A stretch of DNA of 64,000 nucleotides from Clostridium scatologenes (GCF_000968375.1 NZ_CP009933.1:248001-312000), one strand, 5' to 3'; positions 37,588 to 46,293 are shown, numbered from the stretch's first letter. Made by a program: numbers and translations. The notes: a model not told the origin generated them from the letters alone.

Positions 37588-39099
37588 ATGAAATTTAATC
37601 TTAAAACTTCAGTGGTAAAAACTCGTGAACAGCGGCTTGGAACTATTATTGGATGGAAAACTGGAAAGGCTTCAGAACTTTCCAGGGATTCTGCTTATAC
37701 GTGTTCAGGTTGTAAAGGAAATGGCGGAAAAAGGTTGTGTGAAGCTTCAGGACCCTTTACCCAAGGTTCTACTTGTAGTGAACAAATGGTAGAATGTCAA
37801 GCTGGAAATGTAAGGGACGCAGTATTAATTCAACATGCCCCAATAGGTTGTGGTACAGGACAGGTAGCTTATAATTCCATATATAGAAATGGTCTTGCTA
37901 TTAGAAATTTACCTGTTGAAAATATACAAATAATAAATACAAATATAAAAGAAACTGATATGGTGTTTGGTGCACTAGACAAGTTGGAACAATCCATAAA
38001 GGATGCATGGAATAGACATCATCCTAAAGCAATTTTTGTTGCTACTTCATGTGCTTCTGGAATTATAGGGGAGGATATAGATAGTGTTGCAACTAAAATG
38101 CAAGAGAAACTTAGAATACCTGTTGTACCAATGCCATGTGAAGGTTTTATGTCAAAGCACTGGAGTACTGGTTTTGATGCTACACAGCATGGAATTCTAA
38201 GGCAGATAGTAAAGAAAAATCCTAAAAAGCAAGAAGATCTTGTAAATGTAATTAACCTCTGGGGAAGTGATGTTTTTACACCTATATTGGGAGAATTTGG
38301 ACTTAGGGTAAATTATGTTATTGATTTAGCTAAAGTAGAAGATTTGGAAAAGCTTTCAGAAGCTGCTGCAACCATTACATTTTGTCATACATTATCTTCT
38401 TATATGGCAGCTGTTTTGGAAGAACAATTTGGGGTACCGGAAATTAAAGCACCACAGCCTTATGGAATTGCAGGGACTGATGCATGGATAAGAGAAATTG
38501 CAAGGGTTACACATAGGGAAGAAAAAGCAGAAGCCTATATAGAGAGAGAACATAAGAGAATAGCACCAAGGCTTAAAGAACTTAAAGAACTTTTAAAAGG
38601 CAAAAAAGGTTATGCAGCTACAGGTTCAGCATATTCTCATGGACTCATTGCAGTACTCAAGGAACTTGGAATTCAAGTTGATGGTTCCCTTGTATTTCAC
38701 CATGATCCTGTATATGACAGTAATGACCCAAATAAAGACTCTTTAAAATTTTTAGTGGATAACTACGATGATGTTCCTAATTTTAGCGTGAGCAATAGAC
38801 AGCAGTTTCAGTTTTATGGATTACTAAAAAATGTAAATCCAGACTTTATTCTTATAAGACATAATGGTTTAGCACCTCTTGCATCTCGTATGGGAATTCC
38901 AGCAGCACCACTTGGTGATGAACATCATGCAATAGGTTATCAGGGAATTTTAAATTTAGGGGAGACCATTCTTGAAATATTAGCTCATAAAAAATTTCAT
39001 CAAGATTTGAAAGAACATGCAAAATTACCTTACACAAAATGGTGGCTTGATCAGAAAGATCCATATATACTTGAAAAGCAAAATTATGCAGTGGAATAG
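37588..39099 (+). CDS. marD: NifD-like catalytic subunit (MarD type)
   Basis: 503 residues from ATG 37588 (GAGGAGG upstream; earlier in-frame TTG at 37561 rejected). Cys63, Cys88 and Cys155 ('VATSCASGIIGED') match the P-cluster ligands Cys62, 88 and 154 of NifD, and Cys266 in 'ITFCHTLSSYMA' lies where Cys275 holds the FeMo cofactor. A double His occurs in 'PLGDEHHAIGYQG' (444-447). The protein belongs to the nitrogenase-like group next to sulfur genes; characterised members reduce methylthio compounds such as 2-(methylthio)ethanol or dimethyl sulfide to methanethiol plus ethylene or methane. Substrate here is inferred from context. Confidence 0.82.
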   Translation: MKFNLKTSVVKTREQRLGTIIGWKTGKASELSRDSAYTCSGCKGNGGKRLCEASGPFTQGSTCSEQMVECQAGNVRDAVLIQHAPIGCGTGQVAYNSIYRNGLAIRNLPVENIQIINTNIKETDMVFGALDKLEQSIKDAWNRHHPKAIFVATSCASGIIGEDIDSVATKMQEKLRIPVVPMPCEGFMSKHWSTGFDATQHGILRQIVKKNPKKQEDLVNVINLWGSDVFTPILGEFGLRVNYVIDLAKVEDLEKLSEAAATITFCHTLSSYMAAVLEEQFGVPEIKAPQPYGIAGTDAWIREIARVTHREEKAEAYIEREHKRIAPRLKELKELLKGKKGYAATGSAYSHGLIAVLKELGIQVDGSLVFHHDPVYDSNDPNKDSLKFLVDNYDDVPNFSVSNRQQFQFYGLLKNVNPDFILIRHNGLAPLASRMGIPAAPLGDEHHAIGYQGILNLGETILEILAHKKFHQDLKEHAKLPYTKWWLDQKDPYILEKQNYAVE

Positions 39100-39110
39100 G
39101 AGTGAAAATA

Positions 39111-40463
39111 GTGACGAATACAAAAAATGTAGAAAAATCAAATTCAATAGAACAGGTTAGATATGGATGCGCCATTGGAGCAATGCATAGTGTTTTTGCA
39201 ATACCAAGGGTTATTCCAATTACCCACTGCGGCCCGGGATGCGCTGATAAACAAACTTCCAACATATCCTTTTATAATGGATTTCAAGGAGGAGGTTATG
39301 GAGGTGGATCTGTTATACCAAGTACTAATATACACGAAAAAGAAGTAGTATTTGGAGGTGAAAATAGACTAAGAGAATTAATAGAATCTTCTTTTAAAGT
39401 CTTAGATGCAGATTTATTTGTAGTTATGACAGGGTGCATACCAGAAACTGTAGGAGATGATGTGGGATCTGTAGTAAGTGAGTTTCAGGATCAAGATTTA
39501 CCTGTAGTATATGCTGAAACGGGAGGGTTTAAAGGAAATAATTTTACAGGACATGAACTTGTAACAGAGGCTATTATTGATCAGTATGTTGGAGATTATA
39601 AGGGACCTTTGAAAAAAGGACTTGTAAATGTATGGTCTCTTCTTCCATATCATAATACTTTTTGGAGAGGTGATCTTACAGAGATCAAAAGAATTTTGGA
39701 AGGTGTAGGCTTTGAAGTCAATATTTTATTTGGACATGAGAGCAGTGGAATTTCAGAATGGAAAAATATTAAAAAGGCACAGTTCAACCTTGTACTTTCT
39801 CCATGGCTTGGACTTAAAACTGCAGAACATTTAAAGAAAAAGTATGGTCAGCCCTACTTGCATATTCCTATAATTCCTATAGGGGCAAAGGAAACTAGCA
39901 GTTTTTTGAGAAAAGTAGTTGATTTTGCAGCAATAGATAAAAATAAAGCAGAAGAATTTATTGAGAGTGAAGAAAGAAAGTACTATAAATATTTAGAGGA
40001 TTTTTCTGACTTTTATGCAGAGTATTGGTGGGGATTGCCAGCTAAATTTGCAATTGTAGGTGATAGTGCATACAACTTAGCTATAACAAAATTTTTAGTA
40101 AATCAGCTAGGACTTATACCTGCAAAGCAAATTGTAACTGAAAATCCACCAGAAAAATATAGAGATATTATTAGAGAAGAATACAAAAATATAGCAGAAG
40201 ATGTTTCATTGGAAGTGGAATTTGAAGAAGACAGTTATACAATTCATGATAAAATAAGAAAAACTGATTTTGGACATAAACCTCCAATTATATTTGGAAC
40301 TACGTGGGAAAGAGATTTAGCAAAAGAATTAAAAGGTTCTATAGTTGAAATAGGATTTCCAACCTCTTATGAGGTGGTTATATCAAAATCATATGTAGGA
40401 TACAGAGGAGCTCTTACTCTACTTGAAAAGATATATACTACTATAGTTAGTGCTAGTGCCTAG
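39111..40463 (+). CDS. marK: NifK-like subunit (MarK type)
   Basis: 450 residues from GTG 39111, placed 8 bases after AATAGGAG; a GTG at 39102 overlaps that site and is less likely. Cys20, Cys44 and Cys109 ('MTGCIPETVGDDVGS') match the NifK half of the P-cluster set. 'CGPGCADKQTSNISFYNGFQGGG' is the corresponding glycine-rich loop. It pairs with the preceding D subunit as an a2b2 enzyme. It is shorter than NifK because the long N-terminal extension is absent, as in other nitrogenase-like K proteins. Confidence 0.82.
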   Translation: MTNTKNVEKSNSIEQVRYGCAIGAMHSVFAIPRVIPITHCGPGCADKQTSNISFYNGFQGGGYGGGSVIPSTNIHEKEVVFGGENRLRELIESSFKVLDADLFVVMTGCIPETVGDDVGSVVSEFQDQDLPVVYAETGGFKGNNFTGHELVTEAIIDQYVGDYKGPLKKGLVNVWSLLPYHNTFWRGDLTEIKRILEGVGFEVNILFGHESSGISEWKNIKKAQFNLVLSPWLGLKTAEHLKKKYGQPYLHIPIIPIGAKETSSFLRKVVDFAAIDKNKAEEFIESEERKYYKYLEDFSDFYAEYWWGLPAKFAIVGDSAYNLAITKFLVNQLGLIPAKQIVTENPPEKYRDIIREEYKNIAEDVSLEVEFEEDSYTIHDKIRKTDFGHKPPIIFGTTWERDLAKELKGSIVEIGFPTSYEVVISKSYVGYRGALTLLEKIYTTIVSASA

Positions 40464-40524
40464 TTTTATGCAACAATAAAAGATATGGATTCCACTCTCA
40501 TATTAAAAAATTGTAAATTAAATA

Positions 40525-40585
40525 TTGACATATTAAAATGTGACTAATATAATAATATATAACATATACGAATAGTATGAAATAT
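40525..40585 (+). promoter_or_regulatory. Promoter with CymR-like box before the yezD S-box
   Basis: TTGACA (40525-40530), 17 bases, TATAAT (40548-40553), then AACATATACGAATAGTATGA (starting 40560). Near-identical sequences follow the -10 boxes at 41066, 53991 and 58276, all sulfur genes, so it is a likely operator for the Rrf2-type regulator encoded at 57785. Confidence 0.65.
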
Positions 40586-40618
40586 CTAAGGAAAATTTAA
40601 AAAACTTAATATGATATA

Positions 40619-40780
40619 TTCTTATCAAGAGAGGTGGAGGGATTGGCCCTTTGAAGCCTCGGCAGCGGATTCTTTTTTAGAATACTGTGCCAAATCCAAC
40701 AAAATTATTTTTGAGAGATAAGAAGAGCAGTATTTATAATGTATTAAAACCTCTTCTTTTGTAGAAGAGGTTTTTATTTT
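40619..40780 (+). ncRNA. SAM-I (S-box) riboswitch upstream of yezD
   Basis: TTCTTATCAAGAGAGGTGGAGGGATTGGCCC, GAAGCCTCGGCAGC, AATCCAAC and GAGATAAGAAGAG form the S-box core, with an enlarged P3/P4 region. A terminator follows: arms AAAACCTCTTC/GAAGAGGTTTT (40746-40775) and a T-run. Slightly divergent from consensus (GGGATTGGCCC). Confidence 0.88.
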
Positions 40781-40811
40781 CAAATATTGGGATTAAAGTG
40801 GAGGGGGTAAT

Positions 40812-40970
40812 GTGATAAATAGTAGTAGAGGTAAGGCTGGTATTTCACAAGAAAATTTAAATAAACTTTTAGAAATTTTGAAAACTGTTAAATATGGTTC
40901 TGTAATTTTAGTTATTCAGGATGGGGTAGTGGTACAAATAGAAAAAAATGAAAAGTTGAGATTAGTGTAG
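40812..40970 (+). CDS. yezD: YezD-family small protein (DUF2292)
   Basis: 52 residues from GTG 40812, with GGAGGGGG five bases upstream. 'LNKLLEILKTVKYGSVILVIQDGVVVQIEKNEKLRL' style sequence is the signature of the DUF2292/YezD family, small basic proteins of unknown function found in Firmicutes near sulfur genes. Here it is the only gene directly behind a SAM riboswitch and CymR-like promoter, so it should rise when sulfur is scarce. The predicted short amphipathic b-hairpin gives no hint of catalysis. Confidence 0.8.
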   Translation: MINSSRGKAGISQENLNKLLEILKTVKYGSVILVIQDGVVVQIEKNEKLRLV

Positions 40971-41042
40971 ATTAGGAAGTGAACAAATTATATTTTCAAT
41001 TTTTAAAGTATAAAAATACTAAGAATTTTTCAAAACTGAGTA

Positions 41043-41100
41043 TTGACATTATTGAAAATAAACAATATAATCATAGTTAACATATATGATTAATAATAAA
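41043..41100 (+). promoter_or_regulatory. Promoter with CymR-like box before the YbaK S-box
   Basis: TTGACA (41043-41048), 17 bases, TATAAT (41066-41071), then AACATATATGATTAATAATA from 41079, a weaker member of the box seen at 40560, 54012 and 58289. Confidence 0.65.
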
Positions 41101-41134
41101 TACTTAAAATTAAATAGAAAACTTAACAGATTTG

Positions 41135-41317
41135 TTCTTATCAAGAGCGGCGGAGGGACTGGCCCTGTGAAGCCCGACAACCGGCATTTATTTTCATATG
41201 TATCGGTGTCAATTCCTGCAGAGTAAATTATAGGACTCTGGAAGATAGGAAAAATAGTAAACTTATAAAATTCCATTAACAAGGCTATTTTTCTTATATT
41301 AAGGAAAATAGCCTTTT
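41135..41317 (+). ncRNA. SAM-I (S-box) riboswitch upstream of the YbaK/ABC transporter genes
   Basis: TTCTTATCAAGAGCGG, GGAGGGACTGGCCC, GTGAAGCCCGACAACC, AATTCCTGCAGAG and GAAGATAGGA give the S-box core. A terminator with arms AAGGCTATTTTTC/GAAAATAGCCTT and a T-run closes it (41281-41316). The next gene starts 234 bases later, a gap with no other clear signal. Confidence 0.92.
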
Positions 41318-41550
41318 AAATTTGTGTACTTTAATAGTTCTGGAATTTTAATTAAGTAGTTTCAAAATGATTTTATTATTGAATTTCACAACTAATCATT
41401 AAAGAATAAAGTCAATAAAGAGAAAAAGGCTTATGTAGTAAAAATTAATATTAATGCAAAAAATCCCGAAATAATCGTTTTTTAGTTTATTTACAATATT
41501 AATAACAAGATTATAATTGGGATTTAAAATATAAAAAGGAGGATACCAGA

Positions 41551-42012
41551 ATGAGTGTAGAAAGTGTGAGAAATTTTTTTAAAGAGAGGAATCAAGAAGA
41601 TCCAGTATTTGAATTGGAGGACAGTGGGGCTACAGTGGATCTTGCAGCTCAGGTTATAGGTGTAGAAGCTAAGTTTATTGCTAAAACACTGGCATTTAAA
41701 TTAAAGGAAAAGGATATATTGGTTGTAACTCGCGGCGATGCTAGAATAGATAATAAAAAATTTAGGACTTTTTTTAAAACAAAAGCCAAAATGCTTGATT
41801 TAAATGAAGTTGAAGAGGTAACAGGGCATCCAGTTGGGGGCGTGTGTCCATTTGGATTGAAAAATCCTATAGATGTTTATGTAGATGTATCCATAAAAGA
41901 TTTTGATTTTGTATACCCAGCAGCAGGTTCGAGAACAACTGCACTTAAAATATCGCCAGAAAGCATTCAAGGGCTTACTAATGCTGAATGGGTTGATGTA
42001 TGTCAAGAGTAG
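41551..42012 (+). CDS. YbaK/EbsC-family aminoacyl-tRNA editing protein
   Basis: 153 residues. 'AAQVIGVEAKFIAKTLAFK' (~32-50) with the catalytic Lys and 'GHPVGGVCPFGLKNPIDVYVD' (~91-111) are the YbaK/Cys-tRNA(Pro) deacylase signatures. It removes wrongly attached amino acids, usually cysteine, from tRNA. Placement behind a SAM riboswitch among amino acid transporters suggests a tie to cysteine or homocysteine levels. A decayed second copy lies at 43732. Confidence 0.85.
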   Translation: MSVESVRNFFKERNQEDPVFELEDSGATVDLAAQVIGVEAKFIAKTLAFKLKEKDILVVTRGDARIDNKKFRTFFKTKAKMLDLNEVEEVTGHPVGGVCPFGLKNPIDVYVDVSIKDFDFVYPAAGSRTTALKISPESIQGLTNAEWVDVCQE

Positions 42013-42042
42013 GTACATCAACTAGGGAAATATATATTATGT

Positions 42043-42137
42043 GATATTTCAAAGGTATAACATTTTTTACAATAGAACGGCTATTGAAAGCATTACAGAA
42101 CATCTATCTGTAGTTAAAAAAATAAAAAGAAATTAAA
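42043..42137 (+). pseudogene. Remnant of an ABC ATPase gene
   Basis: This stretch is closely similar to 44216-44310 inside the intact ATPase gene, including the identical run ACGGCTATTGAAA and CATCTATCTGTAGTTAAAAA. No start, P-loop or remaining reading frame is left. It sits exactly where an ATPase gene would lie in a YbaK-ATPase-SBP-permease order, and is best explained as the decayed first copy after a tandem duplication. Confidence 0.8.
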
Positions 42138-42172
42138 TATACAACATATGAAGTAAAATCGGAGGTCAAAAA

Positions 42173-42994
42173 ATGATAAGAAACTTAAAAAGAGTGATTG
42201 GAATAAGCTTAATATTTGCAACAATATTTTCATTATTTGTAGGATGTGGAACAAAGAAAGAGGCTCAAAAACAAACTACATTACTAGATAAAATAAAACA
42301 ATCAGGAAAAATAAGTGTAGGTTTGATGGGAACATATCCACCATATAACTTTCTAAATAAAAATAATGAGATAGATGGTTTTGATGCTGACATTGCCAAA
42401 GAAATTGCAAAGAGAATTGGAGTAAAGGCCGAGTTTGTTAGTAACGATTGGTCAAGCATGGTTGGTGGATTAGAGAAAGGAAAGTTTGATGTAGTAATAA
42501 GTCAAATGACTATTACAGATGAAAGAAAAAAGACAATGGATTTTTCTGATCCGTATATCAAGAATTCTGTTAGTGCAATTGTACGTCAAGATAATAATTC
42601 AATAAAATCTATACAAGATTTTAAGGGAAAGAAAATAGGAGTAGGACTTGGAACAAATGACGAAAAGTACCTTAGAGATGAAGTAATGCCTAAGGTAGGT
42701 AATTTTCAGATAGTTACGTATAATGATGTCATAACTACTTTACTTGATTTAAATACGGGAAGAATAGATGCTACAGTTAATAATATGTTTGCAATTAAAC
42801 CTGAAATTGATAAAAATAATATAAAAGTTAAAGCTGTAGGAGAAGCACTTAAAAATGATTATGCAGGAGTTGCAATGAAAAAAAATAATCCTGAACTTCT
42901 AAATTCAATTAATAAAGCTTTAAAGGATATGAAATCTGATGGAACGTATAAACAAATATTTAAGAAGTGGTTTGGAGTGGACCCTACATTATAG
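42173..42994 (+). CDS. Amino acid ABC transporter, substrate-binding lipoprotein (copy 1)
   Basis: 273 residues. Lipoprotein signal with lipobox 'LFVGCG' (Cys ~25), then a type II periplasmic-binding fold: 'GKISVGLMGTYPPYNFLNKNNEIDGFDADIAKEIAKRIG' and 'FDVVISQMTITDERKKTMDFSDPY' are the polar amino acid family signature. It probably binds cystine or a related sulfur amino acid, given the SAM riboswitch upstream. Anchored on the outer face of the membrane. Similar in plan to the second copy at 44797. GGAGG site before ATG 42173. Confidence 0.85.
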   Translation: MIRNLKRVIGISLIFATIFSLFVGCGTKKEAQKQTTLLDKIKQSGKISVGLMGTYPPYNFLNKNNEIDGFDADIAKEIAKRIGVKAEFVSNDWSSMVGGLEKGKFDVVISQMTITDERKKTMDFSDPYIKNSVSAIVRQDNNSIKSIQDFKGKKIGVGLGTNDEKYLRDEVMPKVGNFQIVTYNDVITTLLDLNTGRIDATVNNMFAIKPEIDKNNIKVKAVGEALKNDYAGVAMKKNNPELLNSINKALKDMKSDGTYKQIFKKWFGVDPTL

Positions 42995-43027
42995 TAAATT
43001 AGCTATATTACGTGAGGGGGAATTAAT

Positions 43028-43672
43028 ATGAATTTAGTTATTGAAGATGTTAGATATTTGTTAGAAGGAACATATTACACTATGTTAATTACTATTGTGT
43101 CTATGGTATTTGGATTATTAATTGGTTTTTTTATATGTATGTTACGGTTATCAGAAAAAAAACTGTTAGTAATATTGGCAAAATTTTATGTTTCAGTAAT
43201 TCGAGGAACTCCTTTATTAGTACAAATTTTTATAATATACTATGGATTGCCTGATTTTGGCATAACGCTTAAACCACTTACTGCCGCATTTATTTCACTT
43301 AGTATAAATATAGGGGCGTTTTTGTCAGAAACTATAAGAGGTGCTATTATATCAATTCCTAAAGGACAAATGGAGGCAGCAGTAAGTGTAGGAATGACTT
43401 ATTGGCAGGCAATGAAAAGAATTATATTGCCTCAAGCGTTAAGAGTAGCAATTCCACCTATGGGAAATACTTTTATAGGTATGCTTAAGGAAACTTCGTT
43501 AGTTTCAGTTATTACTGTTACTGAATTACTGAGGGCTTCTCAATTATTAATTTCCAAATATTTAGTTGTTATGCCATTTTATCTTGCAATTGCTTTGATT
43601 TATTGGATTATGAGTACATTATTTTCTATTATTTTAGCAACTATTGAGAAAAGATTATCAGTAATGTATTGA
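43028..43672 (+). CDS. Amino acid ABC transporter, permease (copy 1)
   Basis: 214 residues with five hydrophobic segments, HisM/GlnP type. The ATPase-coupling EAA loop is present as 'GQMEAAVSVGMTYWQAMKRIILPQALRVAIPPMGN' style residues ~118-152, and 'VIRGTPLLVQIFIIYYGLP' is the family N-terminal signature. It forms the homodimeric channel for copy 1 of the binding protein. It is followed by the YbaK remnant, and it lacks its own ATPase gene, so it must use the one at 43964. Confidence 0.88.
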   Translation: MNLVIEDVRYLLEGTYYTMLITIVSMVFGLLIGFFICMLRLSEKKLLVILAKFYVSVIRGTPLLVQIFIIYYGLPDFGITLKPLTAAFISLSINIGAFLSETIRGAIISIPKGQMEAAVSVGMTYWQAMKRIILPQALRVAIPPMGNTFIGMLKETSLVSVITVTELLRASQLLISKYLVVMPFYLAIALIYWIMSTLFSIILATIEKRLSVMY

Positions 43673-43700
43673 TATTTTTACAAAAAATATAGACTCGATT

Positions 43701-43935
43701 TTAAATTTATGACTTTCAACAGTTCTGGAACTCTTGATTTGAATGAAGTTGAAGAAATAACAGGATATCCAGTTGAGGGGATTTATTTGAACTTAAAAAT
43801 CTTATAGATGTATCTATATAAAACTTTGATTTTGTATATCGATCAATATGTTCAAGAGTAAATGCATTTAAGATATCGTCAGAAAGCATTTGATGGCTTA
43901 CTAATGCTGAATTGGTTGATGTATGCCAAGAGTAA
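43701..43935 (+). pseudogene. Remnant of a YbaK gene
   Basis: Positions 43732-43935 match the last ~210 bases of the intact YbaK gene (41795-42012), for example 'TTGAATGAAGTTGAAGAAAT', 'AGAAAGCATTTGATGGCTTACTAATGCTGAAT' in parts, and the terminal GATGTATGCCAAGAGTAA. Several stops and deletions break the frame. The 30 bases before it (43701-43731) resemble 41321-41350, the region upstream of the intact gene, so the copied block began before YbaK and later lost ~440 bases. Confidence 0.85.
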
Positions 43936-43963
43936 ATAATCATATTTTAGGAGTTGCTTTAAA

Positions 43964-44701
43964 ATGATAAAAATTAAAAATTTATATAAAAGATTTAATA
44001 ACAATACTGTTTTAAATGGTATTAATTTAGAAATAAAGAAGGGAGAGGTTATTGTAATTATTGGACCATCTGGTACAGGAAAATCAACCTTATTAAGGTG
44101 TATAAACTATTTGGAAACTCCAGATAAAGGAACTATAGAGATAGAAAATTTAAAAGTAGATTTGGAAAAAATAAATAAAGGACAAATACATGAACTGAGA
44201 AAACATACGGCTATGGTATTTCAAAGTTATAACCTTTTTAATAATAAAACGGCTATTGAAAATATTACAGAGCATCTATCTGTAGTTAAAAAAATAAATA
44301 AAAATGAAGCAGAAAAAACGGCGATAGACATATTAAGACAAGTTGGGTTAGAAGATAAAAAAGACTACTATCCTTCACAATTATCAGGTGGTCAGCAGCA
44401 GAGAATTGGAATAGGTAGAGCTATGGCTGTTAGTCCAGATATAATGTTATTTGATGAACCTACATCAGCATTAGATCCTGAATTAGTTGGAGAAGTACTA
44501 GAGGTTATAAAAAAACTTGCAGAAAAAGATACCACAATGATTATTGTAACTCATGAAATGAGATTTGCTAGAGAAGCCGCAGACAGAGTTATTTTTATGG
44601 ATAGTGGAAATATAGTAGAAGAAGGAACTCCAAAAGAAGTGTTTGATAATCCTAAAAATCCACGAACTATAAAATTTTTAAGACAAGTTCAATTTAATTA
44701 A
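43964..44701 (+). CDS. Amino acid ABC transporter, ATPase
   Basis: 245 residues. Walker A GPSGTGKST (~32-40), signature LSGGQQQRIGIGRAMA, Walker B 'IMLFDEPTSALDP' and 'TMIIVTHEM' switch His give a complete GlnQ/TcyC-type ATPase. It powers import by the two binding protein-permease pairs that flank it. AGGAG site before ATG 43964. It is the only intact ATPase in the duplicated block. Confidence 0.92.
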   Translation: MIKIKNLYKRFNNNTVLNGINLEIKKGEVIVIIGPSGTGKSTLLRCINYLETPDKGTIEIENLKVDLEKINKGQIHELRKHTAMVFQSYNLFNNKTAIENITEHLSVVKKINKNEAEKTAIDILRQVGLEDKKDYYPSQLSGGQQQRIGIGRAMAVSPDIMLFDEPTSALDPELVGEVLEVIKKLAEKDTTMIIVTHEMRFAREAADRVIFMDSGNIVEEGTPKEVFDNPKNPRTIKFLRQVQFN

Positions 44702-44796
44702 GTATAGGGAGATTTAAATTTGTGATTTTTAAGATTAAGAAAGCTTTAAAATAATTTATATAATACTATTTTTAATATAGCAGGAGGTTATTTATT

Positions 44797-45603
44797 ATGA
44801 AAAAGATTGGTTTATTAATAAGTGCAATATTGATATTTACTTTTTCTTTTGCAGGGTGTGCAAGTACTAAAAATACAGGAACTACTCAAGCTAGTAGTGA
44901 TAATTTACTAGCAAAAATTAAAAAAGATGGAAAAATTAAAATAGGTACAGAAGGAACTTATGCACCATATACTTTTCATGATAAAAATGGAAAGTTAACA
45001 GGTTTTGATGTTGAAATATCAGAAGAGGTGGCTAAGCGTCTTGGTGTAAAAGCTGAATTTATTGAAACAAAGTGGGATGGCATGTTTGCAGGCTTAAATT
45101 CTAAAAGATTTGACGCTGTAGCTAATGAAGTTACAATAAATGATGAACGTAAGCAAAAATATGATTTTTCAGATTCTTATATAGTTTCTAGGGCAGTATT
45201 GATTGTAAGTAATGATAATAATAGTATTACAAAGTTTGAAGATTTAAAAGGCAAAAAGGCTGCAGAATCTTTAACTAGTAGTGGTGAAAAGGTGGCAAAA
45301 TCTTATGGAGCTGAAATTGTGGTAGATGATGGATTTAATCAAGCTATTGATCTTATAACTTCTAAGAGGGCAGATGCTGTTGTTAATGATAGCTTATCAT
45401 TTCTAGATTATAAGAAACAAAAACCTGATACTCCTATAAAAGTAGTGGCAAAGAGTGAAAAACCAGATGTTAATGCATTTGTGTTTAATAAGGGTAATAA
45501 GGAATTATTAGATGCTGTTAATAAGGCCATATCAGATATGAAAGCAGATGGAACATATCTAAAAATTTCTAAAAAGTGGTTTAATGAAGATGTATCAAAG
45601 TAA
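44797..45603 (+). CDS. Amino acid ABC transporter, substrate-binding lipoprotein (copy 2)
   Basis: 268 residues, lipobox 'FAGCAS' (Cys ~22). 'GKIKIGTEGTYAPYTFHDKNGKLTGFDVEISEEVAKRLG' style N-terminal lobe and 'FDAVANEVTINDERKQKYDFSDSY' match cystine/polar amino acid binding proteins. The ligand loop differs from copy 1 ('SLTSSGEKVAKSYGAEIV' against 'GLGTNDEKYLRDEVMPKVG'), so the two probably bind different ligands. GCAGGAGG ribosome site. Confidence 0.87.
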   Translation: MKKIGLLISAILIFTFSFAGCASTKNTGTTQASSDNLLAKIKKDGKIKIGTEGTYAPYTFHDKNGKLTGFDVEISEEVAKRLGVKAEFIETKWDGMFAGLNSKRFDAVANEVTINDERKQKYDFSDSYIVSRAVLIVSNDNNSITKFEDLKGKKAAESLTSSGEKVAKSYGAEIVVDDGFNQAIDLITSKRADAVVNDSLSFLDYKKQKPDTPIKVVAKSEKPDVNAFVFNKGNKELLDAVNKAISDMKADGTYLKISKKWFNEDVSK

Positions 45604-45615
45604 GATGGTGATAAA

Positions 45616-46293
45616 ATGAATTTTGATGATAAAACATTAAAAATGATACAAATACTGGCAGATTCTTTTTTTCCATTACTGAAGGCTGGTTTACAATTTA
45701 CAGTACCGCTTACACTAATATCTTTTATTCTTGGGTTGATTCTTGCTTTATTAACAGCTTTGGCCCGAATATCAGATTTTAAATCACTTGTATCATTAGC
45801 TCGTTTTTATGTTTGGGTTATAAGGGGAACTCCATTACTAGTTCAACTATTTATTATATTTTATGGATTGCCAGCAGTCGGTATAACAATAAATCCGATG
45901 ATATCAGCTATTATTGGATTTACCTTAAATGCAGGAGCATATAATTCTGAAGTAATCAGAGCTGCTATTTTGTCAATACCTAAAGGGCAATGGGAGGCAG
46001 CACTTTCTATAAATATGACAAACAGACAAGCAATTCGACGTATTATACTACCTCAGGCAGTACGGGTTTCTGTACCACCTTTGGCTAATTCTTTTATATC
46101 ATTAGTCAAAGATACTTCACTTGCTGCTACAATTACTTTAACTGAAATGTTTCAGGTAGCACAAAGAATAACAGCAACAACTTATGAACCATTGCTGTTA
46201 TATTGCGAAACTGCATTTATATATTTAATATTTTGTACAGTATTATCTTCAATTCAAAATAACATGGAAAAAAGGGTAGGAAAATACGTATAG
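45616..46293 (+). CDS. Amino acid ABC transporter, permease (copy 2)
   Basis: 225 residues, five to six membrane segments. 'WVIRGTPLLVQLFIIFYGLP' and the EAA loop 'GQWEAALSINMTNRQAIRRIILPQAVRVSVPP' style residues define it as the HisM type. It starts 12 bases after the binding protein gene, with a weak GGTG site, so it is likely coupled to it. Paralogue of the copy 1 permease. Confidence 0.88.
   Translation: MNFDDKTLKMIQILADSFFPLLKAGLQFTVPLTLISFILGLILALLTALARISDFKSLVSLARFYVWVIRGTPLLVQLFIIFYGLPAVGITINPMISAIIGFTLNAGAYNSEVIRAAILSIPKGQWEAALSINMTNRQAIRRIILPQAVRVSVPPLANSFISLVKDTSLAATITLTEMFQVAQRITATTYEPLLLYCETAFIYLIFCTVLSSIQNNMEKRVGKYV

Noticed and set aside
35420..40463. True nitrogen-fixing nif operon
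   Set aside because: No nifE, nifN, nifV or nifI genes are next to it; the neighbours are sulfur genes, and K lacks the long N-terminal part of NifK. A nitrogenase-like sulfur enzyme fits better.
41049..41282. 77-codon minus-strand frame
   Set aside because: It runs antisense across the promoter and SAM riboswitch; the sequence is explained by the RNA structure.
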